DNA of 34,632 bases, taken from assembly GCA_019163335.1 (NCBI GenBank), contig JAFLKM010000010.1, positions 1 through 34,632 of the forward strand, written 5' to 3'. The position numbers and the translations under genes were made by a program. Every line of letters begins with the position of its first letter. Position 1 is the stretch's first letter. This DNA comes from Desulfobulbaceae bacterium (lineage in GTDB: Bacteria > Desulfobacterota > Desulfobulbia > Desulfobulbales > Desulfocapsaceae). Shown here in pieces: positions 33,963-34,632 of this stretch. The notes beneath the pieces are model-generated. The model was not told the origin of the DNA. It saw only the letters and a program-made list of their open reading frames with translations, and ran no database searches.

Positions 33963-34632
33963 TGACCCTCTCACAACACCACAAACAGATCCATCCGGAT
34001 TTTTCCTGGGCGGATATCGACACCGTTCTCCTTGACATGGACGGCACCCTTCTGGACAAGTACTTTGATGATTTTTTCTGGGAGGAATATGTCCCCAAAA
34101 TTTTCGCTGAGGAAAACAAGCTGACCAGCGAGCAGGCCCGAAAGGAGCTGTTGAAACGCTATCAACTGGTGGAGAGCACCCTGCAATGGACGGATCTCGA
34201 CTACTGGTCGGAGCAGTTGGGGCTGGATATTCCGGAGCTGAAATGCAAGGTGGATCACCTCATCCAGGTGCATCCCTTTGTCATCGACTTTCTCCGATTC
34301 TTACGCACAATGGACAAGCAGGTGCATCTCATCACCAACGCCCATTCCAAGACCCTGGAAATCAAGCTGCGCAAGACCGAACTCGGCAGCTGGTTTGACC
34401 GGATTATCTGTGCGGAAGAAGTCGGGGAGGCAAAGGAACACCCCATTTTCTGGAATAAACTCGAAGAGATGCTGCACTATGACCGCAAGCGCACCCTGCT
34501 GGCCGATGATACCGCCAAGGTTCTACGCTCCGCCAAGGCCTACGATATGGGATATCTTATCTTTGTCGCCCGGCCCAGCTCACGCCAACCCGTGCGCTTC
34601 TCCCATGAATACCCCTCCATTGTTACCTTTGA
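33962..34632 (+). CDS. HAD-family YrfG-like GMP/IMP nucleotidase (partial, cut by window edge)
   Basis: The gene begins with ATG overlapping the mfd stop by one base and has GGAG about 9 bases upstream. It remains open to the window edge after 223 codons. HAD motif I is DMDGTLLD near residue 27, motif II is ITNAH, motif III is likely the Lys in EAKEHPIFW, and motif IV is LLADDTAKV. The block WTDLDYWSEQLGLDI is strikingly like E. coli YrfG, which dephosphorylates GMP and IMP. Normal length for the family is about 220-230, so only a few residues are probably missing. Specific substrate is inferred from the family. Confidence 0.88.
   Translation, partial: MTLSQHHKQIHPDFSWADIDTVLLDMDGTLLDKYFDDFFWEEYVPKIFAEENKLTSEQARKELLKRYQLVESTLQWTDLDYWSEQLGLDIPELKCKVDHLIQVHPFVIDFLRFLRTMDKQVHLITNAHSKTLEIKLRKTELGSWFDRIICAEEVGEAKEHPIFWNKLEEMLHYDRKRTLLADDTAKVLRSAKAYDMGYLIFVARPSSRQPVRFSHEYPSIVTF

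Overview
The window looks like a core chromosomal segment of a Gram-negative sulfate- or sulfur-metabolising Desulfobacterota bacterium, probably close to Desulfobulbales. The grounds are an outer-membrane BamA with a non-enterobacterial architecture, the neighbourhood holB-ricT-metG-yggT-divIVA-DUF167, a RicT with the cysteine-rich PSP1 signature, a short stand-alone DnaA, and a eukaryote-like NADP isocitrate dehydrogenase. The genus is inferred from gene content only. I see no rRNA, tRNA, CRISPR array, transposase, phage gene or defence island.

Layout. From 276 to 9587 every gene is on the minus strand. Read in transcription order they are ychF, a YhaM-like HD exonuclease, holB, ricT, metG, yggT, a divIVA-domain gene, a DUF167 gene and a triosephosphate-isomerase homologue. 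A small plus-strand island (9709-11737) holds an MTA/SAH deaminase and the 3' remnant of a hybrid histidine kinase. Minus-strand genes resume with a small lipoprotein, an arginase-family protein, a large MscS-type channel, the polyamine ABC transporter potABCD, dnaA and comF. From 23782 to the end everything is on the plus strand: icd, an NAD-dependent epimerase-like gene overlapping plsC, bamA, mfd, and a YrfG-like nucleotidase cut by the window edge. The switch of strand around dnaA and the roughly 0.9 kb gene-free stretch beside it suggest a replication origin nearby. This is inference: DnaA-box evidence is thin.

How the genes fit together. The ychF-to-TIM block is housekeeping: clamp loading, tRNA charging, RNA turnover and cell-pole or division functions. 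The 9.7-20 kb stretch has a loose polyamine and S-adenosylmethionine theme, with MTA deamination, an agmatinase-like enzyme and polyamine uptake. The right arm covers phospholipid synthesis, outer-membrane assembly and transcription-coupled repair.

The unusual items are: (1) a TIM homologue whose catalytic Glu is replaced by Gly, with other signature changes; (2) an agmatinase-family protein with altered GGxH and catalytic-His positions; (3) two families of intergenic stem-loop repeats, one with three copies of about 82 bp and one with two or three copies whose hairpin arms vary while pairing is kept; (4) a BamA with an additional N-terminal domain; (5) a decaying kinase-receiver fragment; (6) a small lipoprotein with an EF-hand-like loop. 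I found no clear multi-gene novel system. The repeat families and the TIM homologue are the best leads.
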